Shown here piece by piece: positions 1 to 9,395 of a DNA stretch of 64,000 nt. Below the pieces are notes generated by a model. It had not been told where the DNA came from. It saw nothing but the letters and a program-made list of their open reading frames with translations, and did not search any database. Positions within the stretch are counted from its first letter, which is position 1. Each line of letters opens with the position of its first letter. This DNA is from Halovenus marina (GTDB lineage Archaea; Halobacteriota; Halobacteria; Halobacteriales; Haloarculaceae). The position numbers and the translations under genes were made by a program. Location of the stretch: positions 2,108,001-2,172,000 of the forward strand of contig NZ_JBLKNZ010000001.1 in NCBI RefSeq assembly GCF_051414115.1. Reading direction: 5' to 3'.

Positions 1-1
1 C

Positions 2-790
2 GCCTCAGAGCAGGCCCGAGCCGAGGTCAACCTCCGTCGGGCACGCCGCCAGCAGATGTTCACCTATCTCGTGGTCATCTACGTCTCGTTTTTCGTCTTT
101 CTGGTCATCATCATGGCTGTCACGGAAGTGCTCGTCCCCAGCCTTCCCGCGGCAGTGCCGACGCCGGGGGAGAATCAGGTCAACCGCCTCGGCACGAACG
201 TCGACGCATTCAGCCGCTTTGCCGAGGTGAACGCGGCCAGTTACACGCTGATATTTTTCCACGCGGCGCTGCTTCAGGCGCTCTGTGCTGGACTTATCGC
301 TGGGCAACTCGGTGAGGGATCCCTGCGCGACGGCGTGAAACACGCGACGGTCATGCTGACTATCGCGTATCTGGTCTTCATCCTGCTCAGCGCACCCGTC
401 GCGACGCTTTCGATCACCGAGGCAACCTCGGCCGGTGACTCGGTTCGGATCGAAGGGGCAGACCTGTCCGACGGCGGCTTCATCGCCGTCTACGACGATG
501 CCGACGAAGGGGTCAACGGAACCCTGCTCGGCCACACCGAGTATCTCCCGCCGGGGCCACACGACTCGGTCAACAGCCAGACGGGGGTAGAGATACCGCT
601 CCAGTACGGCGAGATAACAGAGGATACGGAGATCCGGATCGTCGTCCACCGGGACACAAACGGGAACCAGGAGTTCGACTTCCGTGGGCCGTATCTGCCG
701 GGAACGAGTCAGACCGACGGCCCCTACCACCCGGTTTCCGACACCGGGCAGTTCGGTGAGCGCGTCGAAGTCACGTACATCGGAGACTGA
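2..790 (+). CDS. Type II secretion F (TadC-like) membrane protein with C-terminal DUF7282-type domain, 5' truncated
   Basis: The reading frame is open from base 2, so the gene starts outside the window; 262 residues are visible. The visible part starts with a charged helix typical of the cytoplasmic face of TadC/PilC proteins, then has three hydrophobic segments near visible residues 20-45, 77-100 and 110-135. These platform proteins anchor archaeal pilus assembly in the membrane. The last 120 residues are soluble and beta-rich (from about SITEATSAGDSVRIEG) and resemble the haloarchaeal DUF7282 domain, which would lie outside the cell. The family call rests on this architecture; the DUF assignment is from memory. 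Confidence 0.7.
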   Translation, partial: ASEQARAEVNLRRARRQQMFTYLVVIYVSFFVFLVIIMAVTEVLVPSLPAAVPTPGENQVNRLGTNVDAFSRFAEVNAASYTLIFFHAALLQALCAGLIAGQLGEGSLRDGVKHATVMLTIAYLVFILLSAPVATLSITEATSAGDSVRIEGADLSDGGFIAVYDDADEGVNGTLLGHTEYLPPGPHDSVNSQTGVEIPLQYGEITEDTEIRIVVHRDTNGNQEFDFRGPYLPGTSQTDGPYHPVSDTGQFGERVEVTYIGD

Positions 791-799
791 ACGGGATTC

Positions 800-1255
800 T
801 CAAAAGTCCGGAAGGTCGTCGGGAGCCTCGTACTCGGTTTCCCAGTCGATATACTCGTCTTTGAGCACGTCACAGACGACCTGTCCGAGTTCCGTCATCG
901 CGGCGTTGATCCCCGAAGCGACCCCCCACGAGTCGATGTCGGGGTGGTACTCGCGTTCTTTCCAGTCTTCGGGAATCCCCGGCGCGTGATAACCGACTCG
1001 CTCGGCATACGAGTCCCAGAAGAAGTCAAAGCGGTCGATCATCTCGAGATCCACGATGATATCGAAGGTGTCGGCCTCGATGTCGGTTTCCGCGGCCCAC
1101 TGCTCGAAGGCCCGTTCCCACGCGCCCTCGCGCAGGAACTGTTCGAGTTCGTCGCGACGATAGTCGGTGTCACCCACGACCTCCGCGTCCTCGTACTCGT
1201 TTGGGTCGTGCGCTTCGAGCTCGGGCGGGTCGGGCACAGAAACGTCCAGTGACAT
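800..1255 (-). CDS. Conserved hypothetical acidic protein
   Basis: The 151-residue product has many acidic residues and aromatic pairs (for example FDFFWDSY) and no membrane segment or recognisable motif. I chose the ATG at 1253-1255, giving MSLDVSVPDPPE; a longer in-frame start at 1354 would run into the divergent histidine kinase gene. It converges on the secretion-type gene upstream with a 9-base gap. I do not recognise the family and assign no function. Confidence 0.6.
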   Translation of the reverse strand: MSLDVSVPDPPELEAHDPNEYEDAEVVGDTDYRRDELEQFLREGAWERAFEQWAAETDIEADTFDIIVDLEMIDRFDFFWDSYAERVGYHAPGIPEDWKEREYHPDIDSWGVASGINAAMTELGQVVCDVLKDEYIDWETEYEAPDDLPDF

Positions 1256-1341
1256 GCCCGGACGTACGGAAACAGCGCGTATAAACGCTCGTTTGATCTC
1301 CGACCCACAATCTTCAACACACCTCCCCAAGAGACATTCGT

Positions 1342-2406
1342 ATGGTCGAACCACAGCGACTCGGCGCGTGTGGACTCATCAGCGCCAGTGGGGCCGTACT
1401 CATCGGTATCATGGGTGGGAATATCGTCACCCGGTCGCTTCCAACTGCGGGGCTGCTGCTGGCCGGATTCGGCACGCTCATCGGGGCCGCACTGTTAATC
1501 GCCGGAATCGCCATCTACCGGTCGGACGTGACGGGGTCACAGGCGAGTCGGATCGCTGGCTGGAACAGCCTCGGAATCGTCGTTCTCGGGGCCGCCATTT
1601 TGCTGTTTTACATGTATCAGACTGCCGTCGGAAGCCCCCCGCCGAACCCGGTGTTTTCCGGGGCGGTCGTCGTCGGCGTCAGCGCAGTCGCACACGTCCT
1701 GATCGGGGTCAACGACGTCCGCCGGATCAGGGCGAAGGAACTGGCACAGGAGCGCGAAAAGCTCTCGGTGCTCGCGCGACTCGTTCGCCACAACCTCCGC
1801 TCGGAAGCACAGGTGCTGTACGCACATGCCGGACGGCTAGAGCGATACGCATCCGACGACGAGGAACTTGCAGAGATCGCGGCAGCGGTCCAGCGGACGG
1901 GTGAGACGTTCTCCGATACCCACGAACAGATCCGGATCCTCCAGACGCTCATCGGTGAGGAACCGGACCGGCGCGCGATGGACATCACGGCGGTCGTCGA
2001 CGAGTGCGTCGCTGAGATTCGCGAGGAGTTCCCGCAGGCCACGTTCGAGACGGATCTGCCCGAGAGCCAGTCGGTGCTGGCTGGCGAGTACATCTCGGCA
2101 GCCCTCACGGAGTTGCTCGAAAATGCGGTCGTCCACGCACCGGATAGCACACCGCGCGTGACAGTGTCGGTCACAGCGGGGGGTGACGGAGCGGTCGTCC
2201 TCACGGTCAGTGACAACGGGTCCGGCGTTCCGGAACACGAACGGGAGGTCGTACTCGGGGAAACGTCGATCACACAGCTCGACCACGCGAGCGGAATCGG
2301 ACTGTGGCTCGTGCGCTGGATCGTCGACGCCTACGACGGGGAGTTCGACATCGACGAAAACGAGGCTGGAGGGGCCGACGTCAGCCTCCGACTTCCGAGC
2401 GCGTGA
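1342..2406 (+). CDS. Membrane sensor histidine kinase
   Basis: This 354-residue protein has four hydrophobic segments in its first 125 residues, then a dimerisation/phosphoacceptor helix with RHNLRSE (His about 150). The ATPase domain follows with an N-box (ELLENAVVHA, about 257-266), a G1 box DNGSGVP (about 291-297) and a G2 box around GIGLWLV (about 318-324). The HNLR form of the H-box is common in haloarchaeal kinases. No response regulator lies next to it, so the partner and signal are unknown. Confidence 0.9.
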   Translation: MVEPQRLGACGLISASGAVLIGIMGGNIVTRSLPTAGLLLAGFGTLIGAALLIAGIAIYRSDVTGSQASRIAGWNSLGIVVLGAAILLFYMYQTAVGSPPPNPVFSGAVVVGVSAVAHVLIGVNDVRRIRAKELAQEREKLSVLARLVRHNLRSEAQVLYAHAGRLERYASDDEELAEIAAAVQRTGETFSDTHEQIRILQTLIGEEPDRRAMDITAVVDECVAEIREEFPQATFETDLPESQSVLAGEYISAALTELLENAVVHAPDSTPRVTVSVTAGGDGAVVLTVSDNGSGVPEHEREVVLGETSITQLDHASGIGLWLVRWIVDAYDGEFDIDENEAGGADVSLRLPSA

Positions 2407-2469
2407 CCGACCGGTATCTTCGCCCAGAACGTGCGGTTCAGCGGCACGGTTGTACGGACAGCCGAAGTA

Positions 2470-2904
2470 TCAAGACTGGTCGAGTGCCTCCGCTCGCAAC
2501 TGCTCGCCGCGGTCAGTTGCAACCGAGAGGTCGGGAACCGAGAGAGACTCGCCCGCTTCGTCGACGGCGACGGAGACGACTGTCGCCTCGGTCGCCAACT
2601 GTCTTTCGCCGGTCTCGTGGTCGTCGTGGAAACAGCGGACACGAACGGTCATGCTCGACGTGCCCGTCTCGTAGACGTAGGCGTCGAGCAAGGCGATACT
2701 GCCCTCGGGGAGCGGTTCGTGGAACTGGCCACGGTCGAAGCGCGCGGTGACGACTGTCTTTCCCGAGAACGTCATCGCGCTCATCGCGCTGGTCTGTTCC
2801 ATCCACTTCAGCACGTCGCCGCCGTGAGCGGTGTGGTACGTGTTCGACTGTGCTGGCAGGACGAACTGGCGTGACTCCACTTTCGAGTCGAGGAGCGTGG
2901 GCAT
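2470..2904 (-). CDS. Acyl-CoA thioesterase, hotdog fold (YciA/BACH-like)
   Basis: The 144-residue protein shows the hotdog thioesterase pattern: NTYHTAHGGDVLKWME near the N terminus, where the conserved acidic/His region and long helix sit, then alternating strands (VVTARFDRGQFHEPL, TSSMTVRVRCF). Such enzymes hydrolyse acyl-CoA thioesters in the cytoplasm. The gene stands alone and is convergent with the kinase gene. Substrate chain length cannot be read from the sequence. Confidence 0.85.
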   Translation of the reverse strand: MPTLLDSKVESRQFVLPAQSNTYHTAHGGDVLKWMEQTSAMSAMTFSGKTVVTARFDRGQFHEPLPEGSIALLDAYVYETGTSSMTVRVRCFHDDHETGERQLATEATVVSVAVDEAGESLSVPDLSVATDRGEQLRAEALDQS

Positions 2905-3026
2905 ACCCTCCGTCGGAGGGGCGTGTACGTGTCAGTTATGTCCTCGGGCGAACAGCCCGGCCGGAACCGACGAGTCGTCGTCCGTATCGCAAGTGTTTTA
3001 TCCAGATTTTCGCAGGTACACAGTAG

Positions 3027-4247
3027 ATGGCGTTTGCCCGATCTAGACAGGAGATCACCACCGTCAGCCTCGTGACTGGCGGCCACTTCCTGTCTCATTT
3101 CTACCTGCTCGCCTTTCCGCCGCTGTTTCCGTTCCTGCGCTCGGACCTGGCGCTCAGCAACGCGCAACTCGGGCTTCTCGCAGGGATCATCCCGGCGGCG
3201 ATGATGCTACAGGTCGTCGTCGGCGACCTCGTAGATAGAGTGGGGGCAAAGCGCGTGTTCGTCGGGGGCGTCGCGATCACCTCGCTGTGTATGTTTCTCG
3301 CCGGGACGGGGTCGACGTATTTCGTCTTGCTCGCCTTCGCGGCGCTCTCTGGAATCGGACAGGCGGCCTTTCATCCGTCGGACTATCCGCTCGTCGAGAC
3401 GGTCAGCGACCCGGAGCGACGGGGCCAGAACTTCAGCATCCACACCTTCGGCGGGACGATGGGCTTTGCCACCGCGCCGATCGTTCTCGGAACGCTCGGA
3501 AGCCGCTTTGGCTGGCAGACCGCACTGCTGATCGTCGGCGCGGTCGGGATGGGCTATGCTGTCCTCTCTGCTATCGCGCTCCCACCAGTGTATCGCGACC
3601 AGATGGACGCGAGCGAATCGGAGTCGAGCGACGATCGAGCGAGTTTTCGGGCGATTTTCCTGCGGCCCGGGATCCTCGTCATGGCTCTCTTTTTCCTGCT
3701 GTTTGCGACGGCAGCAACCGGTCTTCGGACGTTTGCGCCACTCTTTGCCATCGACGGCTTCCAGTTGTCCGAGGCGATTGGGAACACCGCGCTGTCGCTG
3801 TTCTTCGGAGCGTCGGCTGTCTGTGTCCTCCTCGGTGGCTTTTTCGCCGACCGATACAACCCCAGATACGTCATCGGTGCCGCAACCGGTATGGCGGCGC
3901 TCACGCTTCTGGTCGTCGTCGCCGAACTGGTGCCGGTCACCGCCAGCACGTTCGTCGCGCTGTTTACACTCGCTGGATGTGGCTACGGGCTCGTATTCGC
4001 CTCCAGAGACCGGCTGGTGAGTCGCTTCTCAGCGTCCGAATCGACCGGACGAAGCTTCGGCTTCGTGTTCACCATGAGTTCACTCGGACAACTCGTCACC
4101 CCCGTGTTCCTCGGCGCGGTGATCGATCTGTCGACTGTGTACGTCGCCTTCACGCTAATCAGCGGCTTTTTCCTGCTCTCGGGGGTGGTCGTGTTCACGA
4201 TTGGACTCAAACCCTCGTCGGCACTCGCCCGGTTCACGCCGCGGTGA
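3027..4247 (+). CDS. MFS transporter, fosmidomycin-resistance-like subgroup
   Basis: The 406-residue protein has about 12 hydrophobic segments with a charged central loop near residues 190-210 (DQMDASESESSDDRAS). The N-terminal HFLSHFYLLAFPPLFP and the AAFHPSDYPLV and HTFGGTMGFA stretches match the Fsr-type MFS subgroup. It probably exports a small molecule by proton antiport; the substrate is unknown. An ATG at 3027 follows a short AT-rich stretch at about 2995-3003. The gene is monocistronic by spacing. Confidence 0.85.
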   Translation: MAFARSRQEITTVSLVTGGHFLSHFYLLAFPPLFPFLRSDLALSNAQLGLLAGIIPAAMMLQVVVGDLVDRVGAKRVFVGGVAITSLCMFLAGTGSTYFVLLAFAALSGIGQAAFHPSDYPLVETVSDPERRGQNFSIHTFGGTMGFATAPIVLGTLGSRFGWQTALLIVGAVGMGYAVLSAIALPPVYRDQMDASESESSDDRASFRAIFLRPGILVMALFFLLFATAATGLRTFAPLFAIDGFQLSEAIGNTALSLFFGASAVCVLLGGFFADRYNPRYVIGAATGMAALTLLVVVAELVPVTASTFVALFTLAGCGYGLVFASRDRLVSRFSASESTGRSFGFVFTMSSLGQLVTPVFLGAVIDLSTVYVAFTLISGFFLLSGVVVFTIGLKPSSALARFTPR

Positions 4248-4338
4248 CTGCGCTGATCCGCACTACAGTGACCGGATCAGCCGTCGCTGACGAACCTGTC
4301 CCGACAAGCGTTTATTCCCCACCGGATAATGGTGGGTA

Positions 4339-5910
4339 ATGAGCGACAGCGAGGCGGACGTGCTGGACGAGGGGGAGACACCAGTCCGGCCCACCTCGCG
4401 CTCCGGCGAGGGATCGATCACCATCGTCGGCACCGCCCACGTCTCCCACGAGAGCGTCGAGCGCGTCAAGGAGACCATCGCAGAGCGAAAGCCAGACGTC
4501 GTGGCCGTCGAACTCGACGAGACGCGATACAAGCGGCTCAAGGGAGATACGCCTGACGACATCGAGGGACGGGACGTCATTTCGGGCAAGACGGTGTATC
4601 AGTTCCTCGCCTACTGGATGCTCTCGTACGTGCAGGCGCGGATGGGCGACCGGTTCGACATCGAACCGGGCGCGGACATGATGGCCGCAATCGACGCGGC
4701 ACAGGAACAGGGAAGCGGCGTCGCGCTGGTCGACAGGGACATCCAGCTAACCGTCCAGCGACTCTGGAGTCGGATGGGGTTTCGCGAGAAGCTCTCGATT
4801 CTCGGGGCTCTGCTAGTCGAGGTGGGCGGCCCGTGGACCGTCGGTCTCACGATCGGCTTCTCGATCGGGCTGTTCGTCTCGATCATCGCCAGCGCGCTCG
4901 CTGGCCCATTCCTGATCCCGGCCGGAATCGGCGGATCGATCGGCGTACCGCTCGTCGGCAGTCTCCTCGGGACGTTCGGCGGGATGCTCGATGGCCTGCT
5001 CGTCGCGGCTGGCGTCGCAGTGGTGATCGGCGTCCCAATCGCAGTCGCGCTCGTTGCCTCGACGCGCAACGTCGACCACGGCGAGTTCGACATTGAGACG
5101 CTGACCGACGCGGACGTCGTGACGGCGATGATAGAGGAGTTCCGCCGCTTCTCGCCCGGCGGCGCGGAGGCACTCATCGACGAGCGAGACGCCTACATCG
5201 CGCACCGACTCGTCGCGCTCCGGGACGCGGGCTACGACGTCGTCGCAGTCGTCGGCGCAGGCCACCGCGAGGGGATCCAGCGATATCTCGACGACCCCTC
5301 GACGCTCCCGCCAGCGGACTCGCTCGTCGGCGAAGTGACGCGCAGTCGATGGCGAACACTCCTGTACAAGGGGATCGGCTACACGTTCACGCTCGGGTTT
5401 TTCGCCTTCTTCGTCTTGCTCGCGATGGCTGGCGTCCGTGGACAGTTCCTCCTCTCGCTGTTCGTGGCGTGGTTTCTGATAAACGGGATCATCGCCGCAG
5501 GGCTGGCCCGGCTCGCGGGCGCACACTGGACGAGCGCGGGCGTCGGCGGGGCCGTCGCCTGGCTGACGAGCATCAACCCGCTGCTCGCGCCGGGGTGGTT
5601 CGCTGGCTACGTCGAGTTGCGCTACACGCGGGTGAACGTCTCCGACATCAGCCTCCTCAACGAGAAGCTCTCGGACCACGAGACGCCGATGCTCGATCTC
5701 GTCAGAGAGATGCGCGACGACGTGCCGCTCTTTCGGCTCATCCTCATCGTCGCGATGACGAACATCGGGAGCTTCATCGCGAGTATCCTCTTCGCGACGG
5801 TCTTTCTCCCGTGGTTCGCCACCGACATCGGCGGCGTGACCGGACTGGGCGAGGAGATGCTCACCGGCGCACAGAACAGCGCAGAACTCATCTGGGAGCT
5901 ACTTACGTGA
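4339..5910 (+). CDS. TraB family membrane protein
   Basis: The 523-residue protein opens with the TraB/GumN signature: IVGTAHVSHESVERV at about residues 29-43, followed by DVVAVELDETRY. Paired hydrophobic blocks lie near residues 155-240 and more near 345-400 and 465-505, so it is an integral membrane protein with a cytosolic TraB domain. The metal-linked fold suggests a hydrolase-like activity, but the role in archaea is not established. It starts 12 bases before the metalloprotease gene, so the two are probably cotranscribed. A shorter TraB-like paralogue lies at 43754-44542. Confidence 0.9.
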   Translation: MSDSEADVLDEGETPVRPTSRSGEGSITIVGTAHVSHESVERVKETIAERKPDVVAVELDETRYKRLKGDTPDDIEGRDVISGKTVYQFLAYWMLSYVQARMGDRFDIEPGADMMAAIDAAQEQGSGVALVDRDIQLTVQRLWSRMGFREKLSILGALLVEVGGPWTVGLTIGFSIGLFVSIIASALAGPFLIPAGIGGSIGVPLVGSLLGTFGGMLDGLLVAAGVAVVIGVPIAVALVASTRNVDHGEFDIETLTDADVVTAMIEEFRRFSPGGAEALIDERDAYIAHRLVALRDAGYDVVAVVGAGHREGIQRYLDDPSTLPPADSLVGEVTRSRWRTLLYKGIGYTFTLGFFAFFVLLAMAGVRGQFLLSLFVAWFLINGIIAAGLARLAGAHWTSAGVGGAVAWLTSINPLLAPGWFAGYVELRYTRVNVSDISLLNEKLSDHETPMLDLVREMRDDVPLFRLILIVAMTNIGSFIASILFATVFLPWFATDIGGVTGLGEEMLTGAQNSAELIWELLT

Positions 5911-5923
5911 TGGTGAGGCGACG

Positions 5924-6571
5924 ATGAGCAACCGAACCGGTCGATTTCGCTCGGTCGAAGTCGGTGGGATCCGATTCGGACGGACGGAGATTCGCGACCT
6001 GGCGCTCGCGTGGCTGGCACTCGGCGTCGCCTTTACCTTCTTTCTCGGCCTGCAGGAGCCAATACAGCGAGCGAACATCCAGACGAGCGAACTCGCCCGC
6101 GTGTTCCTCCTCAGCATGCTCACAGTCGGAACGGGCTTTCTGCTCCACGAAATTGCACACAAGGTGATGGCGGTCCGATTCGACCAGATTGCGGCCTTCA
6201 GAGCGGATTATGCCATGCTCGGCGTCGCTATTGCGGCGGGGCTCGCTGGCTTTCTCTTTGCCGCGCCCGGTGCAGTCTACCACCGCGGCCAGATCACGGC
6301 CCGACAGAACGGAATTATTGCTGCTGCCGGACCGGTGACGAACCTCGCGCTCGCTGTCGTCTCGCTGCCGCTGTTTCTGGTCGGCCCCGGCATCGTGGGC
6401 GAAATCGGCCGCTGGGGCCTGCTCGTCAACTGCTTTCTCGCGGCCTTCAACATGGTCCCGTTCGGCCCGCTCGACGGCAACACGGTGATCGCGTGGAGCC
6501 GCGAAGTGTTCGCGCTCATCTTCGGCGTCTCCGCTGGCGCGTGTCTCGTTCTGTTCCTGTACGTGCTCTAG
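5924..6571 (+). CDS. Site-2 protease-like membrane metalloprotease (peptidase M50)
   Basis: This is a 215-residue integral membrane protein. The zinc motif HEIAH is at residues 75-79 in the third hydrophobic segment, and the third-ligand region NMVPFGPLDG is near 176-185 (Asp about 184). Members cleave substrates within or next to the membrane. The gene follows the TraB gene after 13 bases. No PDZ or CBS domain is attached, so it is the minimal form. The substrate is unknown. Confidence 0.88.
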   Translation: MSNRTGRFRSVEVGGIRFGRTEIRDLALAWLALGVAFTFFLGLQEPIQRANIQTSELARVFLLSMLTVGTGFLLHEIAHKVMAVRFDQIAAFRADYAMLGVAIAAGLAGFLFAAPGAVYHRGQITARQNGIIAAAGPVTNLALAVVSLPLFLVGPGIVGEIGRWGLLVNCFLAAFNMVPFGPLDGNTVIAWSREVFALIFGVSAGACLVLFLYVL

Positions 6572-7069
6572 GAAGTGGTGTTTCTGGGAAATTTGTTGAG
6601 GTAGAGACCGACCACACCAAGAAAGCTTCCGCGTTCTCCGGTCGAGAGACTCGTTGTCGTTCGAAAGACGCGCCGCGTCTTTCGTGATTGAGCGAATCGA
6701 AGATTCGCGAGGTCGGCAAGAGCGTAGCTCTTGCAAGATGACGAGAGAGCGTCGCTCTCTCGAACCACGCTCCTCACCCTTCGGGTTGCGGTGCTTACGT
6801 CGTCCGTCTTCCCGGAGAACGCGGCCCCTTTCAGTCCCACCCCATAGAGTGGCCAATCAGCCGACACGGGTGGGACTGAAAGGGGCCACCAGTTCGAGGA
6901 AGGCGGCCGACGCAAGCACGCGACCGGAGGGAGCGCGCAGGGAGGCCCCCCCGACTCGAACTGGTGGGGGCTTTCTTGGTGGTCAAAACAACGGGAACAG
7001 TGTCAAAGAACACAAAATCACCGACTAGGAGCGATGGGCTTTTTTCCGCCCGAAGCGCCTGCACTGATA
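6572..7069. repeat. Intergenic hairpin array and nested inverted repeats
   Basis: No gene is seen in these 498 bases. Four short perfect hairpins stand in a row: arms 6662-6672/6674-6684 (loop 1), 6692-6698/6702-6708 (loop GAA), 6716-6723/6727-6734 (loop GTA) and 6742-6751/6753-6762 (loop 1). A perfect 20-base inverted repeat follows (6823-6842 and 6868-6887, spacer 25), then a 13-base one (6886-6898 and 6955-6967). The block is bracketed by an 11-base inverted repeat, ACCAAGAAAGC at 6616-6626 and its complement at 6970-6980. It could be a small RNA, a non-autonomous mobile element or a transcription-end structure. Confidence 0.8.
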
Positions 7070-8068
7070 ATGAGCGACGACTCCGAAATAGAATCCGAAG
7101 AAGACGGGTTGACCTACGCCGAGGCGGGCGTCGACATCGACGCGAGCGAGGCCGCAACGGCGGCGCTGGTCGGCGCTGTTGGCGAGTTCGAGGGCGACTA
7201 CGCGGGCCTAGTCGACATCGGGGACCAGTATCTCGCCTTGGCGACAGACGGTGTCGGGACCAAGTTACTGGTCGCGGAGGCCGTCGACGACTACTCGACT
7301 ATCGGCATCGACTGTCTGGCGATGAACGTCAACGACCTGGTCGCAGAGGGGATCGAACCGGTCGCGTTCGTCGACTATCTCGCCGTCGACGAACCGGACG
7401 ACGAGACAGCAGAGGCCATCGGGAAGGGGCTTCGCGAGGGCGCGAGCGAGGCGGGCGTGGCGCTGGTCGGCGGCGAAACTGCCGTCCTCCCAGACATCAT
7501 CGACGGACTGGACATCGCCGGGGCGTGCGCCGGGCTTGCCCCGAAGGGCGCGCTCTTTCCGGGCGAAGCCAAGCCAGGAGACGCAATCGTCGGCTGGCCC
7601 TCCAGTGGGATTCACTCGAACGGGCTGACACTCGCACGCGAGGCGGCGACGCGCGACCACGAGTACACCGACCCGTTCCCGCCCGACCCCGAGCGCACGA
7701 TTGCCGAGGAACTGCTGACCCCGACGCGACTGTACACCGACCTGCTCGAACCCCTGCGGTCACACGAGACGCACGCGGCGGCACACGTCACCGGCGGTGG
7801 CTGGACGAACCTCACCAGAATGGGCGAGCGTCACTACGAGATCACCGACCCCTTCCCTGCACAGTCTGTCTTCGAATTCGTCCAGTCGGCGGGCAACGTC
7901 GACGACCACGAGATGCACCGCACCTTCAACATGGGAACCGGATTCGTCGCCGCGCTCGACCCCGACGAGGCCGAGGCCGTCGTCGAAGCGACCGAGGATG
8001 GGCAGATAATCGGTACAGTTCGGGAGGGGGAAGGGACGGTCGCAATTCGCGGGCTCGAACTGTCGTGA
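7070..8068 (+). CDS. purM: Phosphoribosylformylglycinamidine cyclo-ligase (AIR synthetase)
   Basis: The enzyme closes FGAM to AIR with ATP in purine biosynthesis in the cytosol. The 332-residue product shows the AIRS pattern: DGVGTKLLVA, CLAMNVNDLVAEGIEP, LVGGETAVLPD, the SSGIHSNGLTLAR motif and the C-terminal TGGGWTNLTRM and FNMGTGF. I start it at ATG 7070 (MSDDSEIE); an upstream in-frame ATG at 7034 would add 12 unconserved residues. It is monocistronic by spacing. Confidence 0.96.
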   Translation: MSDDSEIESEEDGLTYAEAGVDIDASEAATAALVGAVGEFEGDYAGLVDIGDQYLALATDGVGTKLLVAEAVDDYSTIGIDCLAMNVNDLVAEGIEPVAFVDYLAVDEPDDETAEAIGKGLREGASEAGVALVGGETAVLPDIIDGLDIAGACAGLAPKGALFPGEAKPGDAIVGWPSSGIHSNGLTLAREAATRDHEYTDPFPPDPERTIAEELLTPTRLYTDLLEPLRSHETHAAAHVTGGGWTNLTRMGERHYEITDPFPAQSVFEFVQSAGNVDDHEMHRTFNMGTGFVAALDPDEAEAVVEATEDGQIIGTVREGEGTVAIRGLELS

Positions 8069-8180
8069 AATCGGTTTCGGACAGTCTGCATCCTCGTGTT
8101 TTTATCCGGTGAAGTACAGGCTCAGGGTGGAACAGGAGCGATCCGCCGCGGACGGCGGTGCCCAGAGAGTGTGATCCAGC

Positions 8181-9107
8181 GTGCTAGACGAAATCGACCA
8201 GCGCCCGATAGAACCGCCGGAACGAGACGCCGTCATGGCGCTCGATGGGACGCCAGCAGTCGTGAGTATCAGCGACATTCACGGGTATCTCGGCGAGGCT
8301 CGGAGCGCGCTGCTGACACTGTCTGATCATCCTGACTACGCCCCAGTTGTCCAACAGGACGCCGCGTTGCGACTCCACTGGGCTGGTGGCGACGAGTACG
8401 TGCTCGTCATCAACGGCGACCTGATCGACCGAGGGCCACACAACGAGGAGGCACTCTCGATGGTCGCGCGACTCGTCGAGGAGGCCCCGCCGGGGCACGT
8501 CCGGATGACGCTCGGGAATCACGAGATGGGGCTGTTGACGCCCGACCGATTCGGCTGGGACCGCTGGTTTTCCGGCACGGTGTCGGATGCCGACCGCCGG
8601 CAGTTTCTCCGGCAGATCCGTGACGGCCACGTCGTCGCGGCCTACGACGGATATCGGTTCACCTACGCACACGCCGGACAGTCCGACCCCTACGACACGA
8701 AGGCGGTCAACGACCGACTCGTGGCCGCTGCACGACGTCTCGACCCGGTTGTCGGCACCGGTGACGACGCGCTCGTCCAGTCCGAACTCGTCGAGCAATT
8801 CCCGCGCGTCCTCGGGGTCGGCGGACGGACAGGGCGAGGGCCGGACGCGGGGCTTGCCTGGCTCGACTTCGAGCACATGCCGACGGACGCGCCGCGACAG
8901 ATCGTCGGCCATACGCGCCGCGAGTATCCGACCCGCAGCGGCACTGTCGTCTGTCAGAACGTCATCCGGAACAACCGGCAGTCAGATGGCGGCGAGGCCG
9001 TTCTCGTCGAGACGCCCGACCGGCTCGTGGCGCTGGGCCGGATCGACGACGAAGTGCAGGAACACGAGTTCTCTGTCCCCGACCAGCAGCACCCAAAGCG
9101 GGACTGA
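8181..9107 (+). CDS. Metallophosphoesterase (calcineurin-like, Ser/Thr phosphatase type)
   Basis: The 308-residue cytosolic protein has the five-block phosphoesterase signature: SDIHG (31-35), GDLIDRG (79-85), GNHE (112-115), AHAG (163-166) and a late GHTRREY near 238. These residues bind two metals and a phosphate. The arrangement resembles bis(nucleosyl)tetraphosphatase and PPP-type protein phosphatases. The start is GTG at 8181. The substrate is not predictable. Confidence 0.9.
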   Translation: MLDEIDQRPIEPPERDAVMALDGTPAVVSISDIHGYLGEARSALLTLSDHPDYAPVVQQDAALRLHWAGGDEYVLVINGDLIDRGPHNEEALSMVARLVEEAPPGHVRMTLGNHEMGLLTPDRFGWDRWFSGTVSDADRRQFLRQIRDGHVVAAYDGYRFTYAHAGQSDPYDTKAVNDRLVAAARRLDPVVGTGDDALVQSELVEQFPRVLGVGGRTGRGPDAGLAWLDFEHMPTDAPRQIVGHTRREYPTRSGTVVCQNVIRNNRQSDGGEAVLVETPDRLVALGRIDDEVQEHEFSVPDQQHPKRD

Positions 9108-9177
9108 CCGAGTGGGTGTCGAGCGAAACCCCACAGAGTCGGGAATGTTCATGTGTGAGCGGAACGAACCGTCAGAC

Positions 9178-9354
9178 ATGGCTTCGAAGCGCAGATACCT
9201 CGTCAGCGGGGTCGTCTCACTGCTCATCAGCGTCGGCATCACAGCCCTCACAGCGAGAAACGACACGGGACCGTACGACCTGGATGACCTGCTGCTGGCG
9301 GTCGCCCTCTCGTCGTTTCTCTCCGGGTTCTTTGCGAGTTACTTCACAGAGTAA
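9178..9354 (+). CDS. Small two-helix membrane protein
   Basis: The 58-residue product starts MASKRRYLVSG and has hydrophobic segments at about 7-24 and 37-54 separated by an acidic loop (NDTGPYDLDD). An in-frame ATG at 9145 would add 11 residues. It lies 70 bases after the phosphoesterase gene in the same direction. I do not recognise it beyond being a typical small haloarchaeal membrane protein. Confidence 0.6.
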   Translation: MASKRRYLVSGVVSLLISVGITALTARNDTGPYDLDDLLLAVALSSFLSGFFASYFTE

Positions 9355-9395
9355 GCGCCCCGAGACGACACGCGCGACCCGAAAAGAGACGAGCG

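Noticed and set aside
6660..6765. CRISPR array
   Set aside because: The units differ in arm sequence and have no constant repeat or spacer length; no cas genes are in the window.
6572..7069. RNase P RNA or SRP RNA gene in the hairpin-rich spacer
   Set aside because: The conserved core sequences of these RNAs are absent; the stems are isolated perfect hairpins instead of one long branched fold.
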